Assembly: GCF_000213655.1 (NCBI RefSeq)
Contig: NC_015554.1
Span: 1,240,001 to 1,304,000, forward strand
Direction: 5' to 3'
DNA from: Alteromonas naphthalenivorans
Lineage (GTDB): Bacteria > Pseudomonadota > Gammaproteobacteria > Enterobacterales > Alteromonadaceae
Length of the DNA stretch: 64,000 bases
The position numbers and the translations under genes are program-made. Positions within the stretch are counted from its first letter, which is position 1, and each line of letters begins with the position of its first letter. The notes beneath the pieces were generated by a model. The model was not told where the DNA came from. It saw nothing but the letters and a program-made list of their open reading frames with translations, and made no database searches. Shown here piece after piece: positions 61,723-64,000 of the stretch.

Positions 61723-63222
61723 TTAATTGGTTACAGGTGAGCTGGGCGCTGGCACGTGAGTCATACTGAGCACTATGGGGATCAGCAGGCATGCAAGCAC
61801 ACCAAATAGACGGTAAATATCGGCTATTGATAGCGTAAGCGATTGCTGAGCGAAAATGTGTGACAACTCTGCAGGGTTCAGTATGGGTAAATATGAACTT
61901 GATGTTGACGCGTGCCCGATAAGCGTATCTGTATGCAAACTGCCGCGCTGCGTCAAAAGGTGGCCTACTAATGCGCCGCCTAACAATGTTCCTAATACCC
62001 GCAACGTATTGATAATACCTGAGAAGTAAGGGCCTTCGTGTGGTTGAACCACGCTTGTCATCAGAAACAGCATAGACACCACCGCCATAGGTTGCCCAAT
62101 GGCTTGCAAAATTTGCGTTACTAAAAATTGATCACGGTTCCAGCTGCTGGTAATACCGGCACCTATGAAACACGCGATACCAATAGTTAATAAACCTATT
62201 GCGAACACAACACGCGCATCAACCCACTTTTTATATAGCAGTATGGCTACCACAGAACCCAACACTAGCTGAGGCAGGGCGATGATCAGTGCAAGTTGAG
62301 ACGATTGGAGTACTCGATAATCTTGTACTGCAGTTAAAAAGTTCATGGGTAGTACCGTCGCTGACATGAACACAATTAATAATAGGGTAAAGATGAGCGA
62401 TCCTAATCCTAAATTTCTGCGTCCGAGTAGTCGCAAACTTATAAAAGGAGTAGGGTGGTACCACTCGGTAATAAGATAAAGAGTGAGCAATGCGCCCCCA
62501 TTTATTAATGCTAGGGTGATTAAGGTGGAATTGAACCAGTCTAAACGTTCCCCTTGTGTAAGAGCGATAGTTAGCAGCGCCATGCCAATTACACCTAAGC
62601 CCATGCCTAGCCAATTCCCTTCTTTAAATCGCCCATACTTGGTAGCTTCCTTCGGAGCCCCCCAACGTACCAACGCAATAGCCACAAAACACAGCGGGAT
62701 AACTTGCCAATATATAAGGCGCCAATTGTTTACCTCATCAGTCCATTGTCCGGTTAACCAAATAGCAATATTAGGCGAAAATGTCGCTGTCATGGCGTAT
62801 AGCGCTAGCCCATGCAAACGTATATGCAGCGGCAATGCTTTTAACGCCATCATCATCAATAGTGGAACAAGAGCCCCACTGGCTACGCCTTGAACGAACC
62901 TGAGCGCGATAACCAGTGATAAGTCATTGACGAAGGGCAAGGTAAGCGCAATCGATGCGATAATTAACACCATGTAGGTGTGAAAACGACGAACCGAAAA
63001 GGTAATGGCAAACCATGTCGCAAAGGGGGTAATGAGTATTTCCCCGGCTAAATAGCTGGTAGTTATCCATGAGCTACCATCTACACCAAAGCCGAGCGCG
63101 CCACGCACATCCACTAGCCCCAAGGTGCCAACTCTGTTGTTAAGACCAGCCATCATCGCACTGATAAATATACCCAGTAACGCTGCGAGAATTTTGGTGG
63201 GTGGTAAAGCTGGTTTACTCAT
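61723..63222 (-). CDS. MFS drug:H+ antiporter, DHA2 type (EmrB-like)
   Basis: The 499-residue protein has about fourteen transmembrane segments, the DHA2 count. It has ILAALLGIFISAMMAGLNNR, GVDGSSWITTSYLAGEILIT (motif like D1), RFVQGVASGALVPLLMMMAL and FSGIINTLRVLGTLLGGAL (motif C region). It probably exports toxic organic compounds with the HlyD-like adaptor 25 bp downstream. It overlaps the upstream channel gene by 8 bp (63215-63222), so the three genes are one operon. Confidence 0.93.
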   Translation of the reverse strand: MSKPALPPTKILAALLGIFISAMMAGLNNRVGTLGLVDVRGALGFGVDGSSWITTSYLAGEILITPFATWFAITFSVRRFHTYMVLIIASIALTLPFVNDLSLVIALRFVQGVASGALVPLLMMMALKALPLHIRLHGLALYAMTATFSPNIAIWLTGQWTDEVNNWRLIYWQVIPLCFVAIALVRWGAPKEATKYGRFKEGNWLGMGLGVIGMALLTIALTQGERLDWFNSTLITLALINGGALLTLYLITEWYHPTPFISLRLLGRRNLGLGSLIFTLLLIVFMSATVLPMNFLTAVQDYRVLQSSQLALIIALPQLVLGSVVAILLYKKWVDARVVFAIGLLTIGIACFIGAGITSSWNRDQFLVTQILQAIGQPMAVVSMLFLMTSVVQPHEGPYFSGIINTLRVLGTLLGGALVGHLLTQRGSLHTDTLIGHASTSSSYLPILNPAELSHIFAQQSLTLSIADIYRLFGVLACLLIPIVLSMTHVPAPSSPVTN

Positions 63223-64000
63223 CGCTCACCTCTACTGCGTTCCAGCCACCGCCCAACGATTTATATAAAGACACCAAGCTTAAGCTTGTGCTGGTCACAC
63301 TTTCACTAAGTGCAAGTTGGCTATCGAGTAAATTGCGCTGTGCGGTTAGTACATCAAGATAGTTTCCCGCACCTTGTTCAAAACGGCGTTCTGCAAAGTG
63401 AAGCGCCTGTTGATAGCCATGATAGGCTTTTTCAAGGGCGTCATGATGGCTTCGCATTGACGCTAATCCATCGAGGGCATTGTCTACTTCGTGCCACGCA
63501 TTTAATACGGTTTTTCGGTAGGCGATAGCCGCACTTTTTTGCGCTTCCTCAGTTAGCTTTAAGCGTTGTTCGAGCTTCCCACCCTGAAAAATAGGCAAGT
63601 AAATGGCAGGGCCCACACTAAAAAACTGGCATCCCATGTGGCTAAGTCGCCACTTTCAAATGACTCGAACCCCGTGCGGCCAACTAAGGTAATGCGCGGA
63701 TAGAAGTTAGCTTGTGCTACCCCAATATCAGCAGTGGCCTTATGAAGCTTAGCTTGGGCAGAGAGCACATCAGGGCGTTGTTGCGCTAACTCACTGGGTA
63801 TGCCAATGGGAATGGTATTAGGTAGCGAAGGTTGGGGCATGGCATAATAAGCAGTGCATCGAGTGCGTGCGGCGATTCGCCAAGCAAGATAGCAATACTG
63901 TTCATTTGCGCTTCCACCGTGGCTAGCTGAGCCTCTGCCATCGACATATCATAGCGCGTAGCAAAACCATTGTTAGCTTGGTTACCAACCAGTTTTAGTT
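63215..64000 (-). pseudogene. NodT/OprM-like outer-membrane efflux channel, frameshifted and running off the window
   Basis: Reading from the right edge on the minus strand the protein runs FATRYDMSMAEAQLATVEAQ, then shifts frame near 63840-63850 into MPQPSLPNTIPIGIPSELAQ, RPDVLSAQAKLHKATADIGV and AQANFYPRITLVGRTGFESF. It shifts again at a run of six T (about 63620-63627), where one more T would give WDASFFSVGPAIYLPIFQGG, and then reads to the normal C-terminus (RRFEQGAGNYLDVLTAQRNL, DSQLALSESVTSTSLSLVSLY). These are TolC/NodT elements. With two frameshifts it would not make the channel unless the changes are sequencing errors. The 5' end is outside the window. The stop overlaps the MFS start. 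Confidence 0.82.

Overview
This 64 kb window looks like chromosome from a marine gammaproteobacterium of the Alteromonas/Alteromonadaceae type. That is an inference from gene content and style (CpxRA with a divergent Spy/CpxP-like gene, many exported peptidases and hydrolases, D-mannonate dehydratase with a sodium:solute symporter, diguanylate cyclases, moderate GC). No rRNA, tRNA or CRISPR array was recognised.

Region 1 (1-10274) is a damaged accessory island. Two different IS21-family elements (1-2591, left tip clipped by the window; 7087-9665, complete with a 5-bp target duplication AATGG) sit in a cluster of defence-like genes. Element A has cut the 5' part off an ABC/AAA-type ATPase gene. 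That gene also carries a 1-base frameshift beside the Walker B motif, and its translationally coupled HNH-nuclease partner has an in-frame stop. Together they look like the ruin of a Septu-like (PtuA/PtuB-like) anti-phage pair. A second, intact HNH-type protein follows. Element B splits a pentapeptide-repeat membrane protein; removing it and one AATGG copy restores a single 530-residue frame. Each IS21 copy has one frameshifted transposition gene.

Region 2 (10542-32293) is mostly ordinary chromosome: a PadR regulator plus membrane partner with a clear palindromic operator, an SPFH/NfeD pair, a secreted alpha/beta hydrolase, a 45-residue basic protein, catalase, a PhoD-like phosphatase, a Cache/HAMP chemoreceptor, an S9 peptidase, a Tat-exported FAD oxidoreductase, a class II cyclic-nucleotide phosphodiesterase, a purine salvage group (MFS permease, nucleoside hydrolase, divergent 8-oxoguanine deaminase-like enzyme), a DHH phosphoesterase, a nitroreductase and CreA.

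Region 3 (32454-53067) holds a large M14 peptidase, an FAD/NAD(P)-binding protein with an in-frame 18-bp repeat array, CpxRA with a perfect CpxR box in front of a CpxP-like gene, two cyclic-di-GMP enzymes, several envelope stress proteins (Cu/Zn SOD, a thioredoxin-like protein, OsmC, exported MsrA), a periplasmic binding protein, MobA, an NHL-repeat protein and an alpha/beta hydrolase. Short tandem repeats of 9-18 bp recur here, both inside genes and just after stop codons.

Region 4 (53070-59316) is a probable hexuronate/aldonate catabolic operon (ManD, Gfo/Idh/MocA oxidoreductase, sodium:solute symporter, small membrane protein, lipoprotein). It is divergent from a LacI-family regulator, with two AAAACGTTTT palindromes between. 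Region 5 (59435-64000) has a small phosphate-binding-like protein, a zinc-ribbon protein and an EmrAB-like efflux operon whose outer-membrane channel gene has at least two frameshifts and runs off the window.
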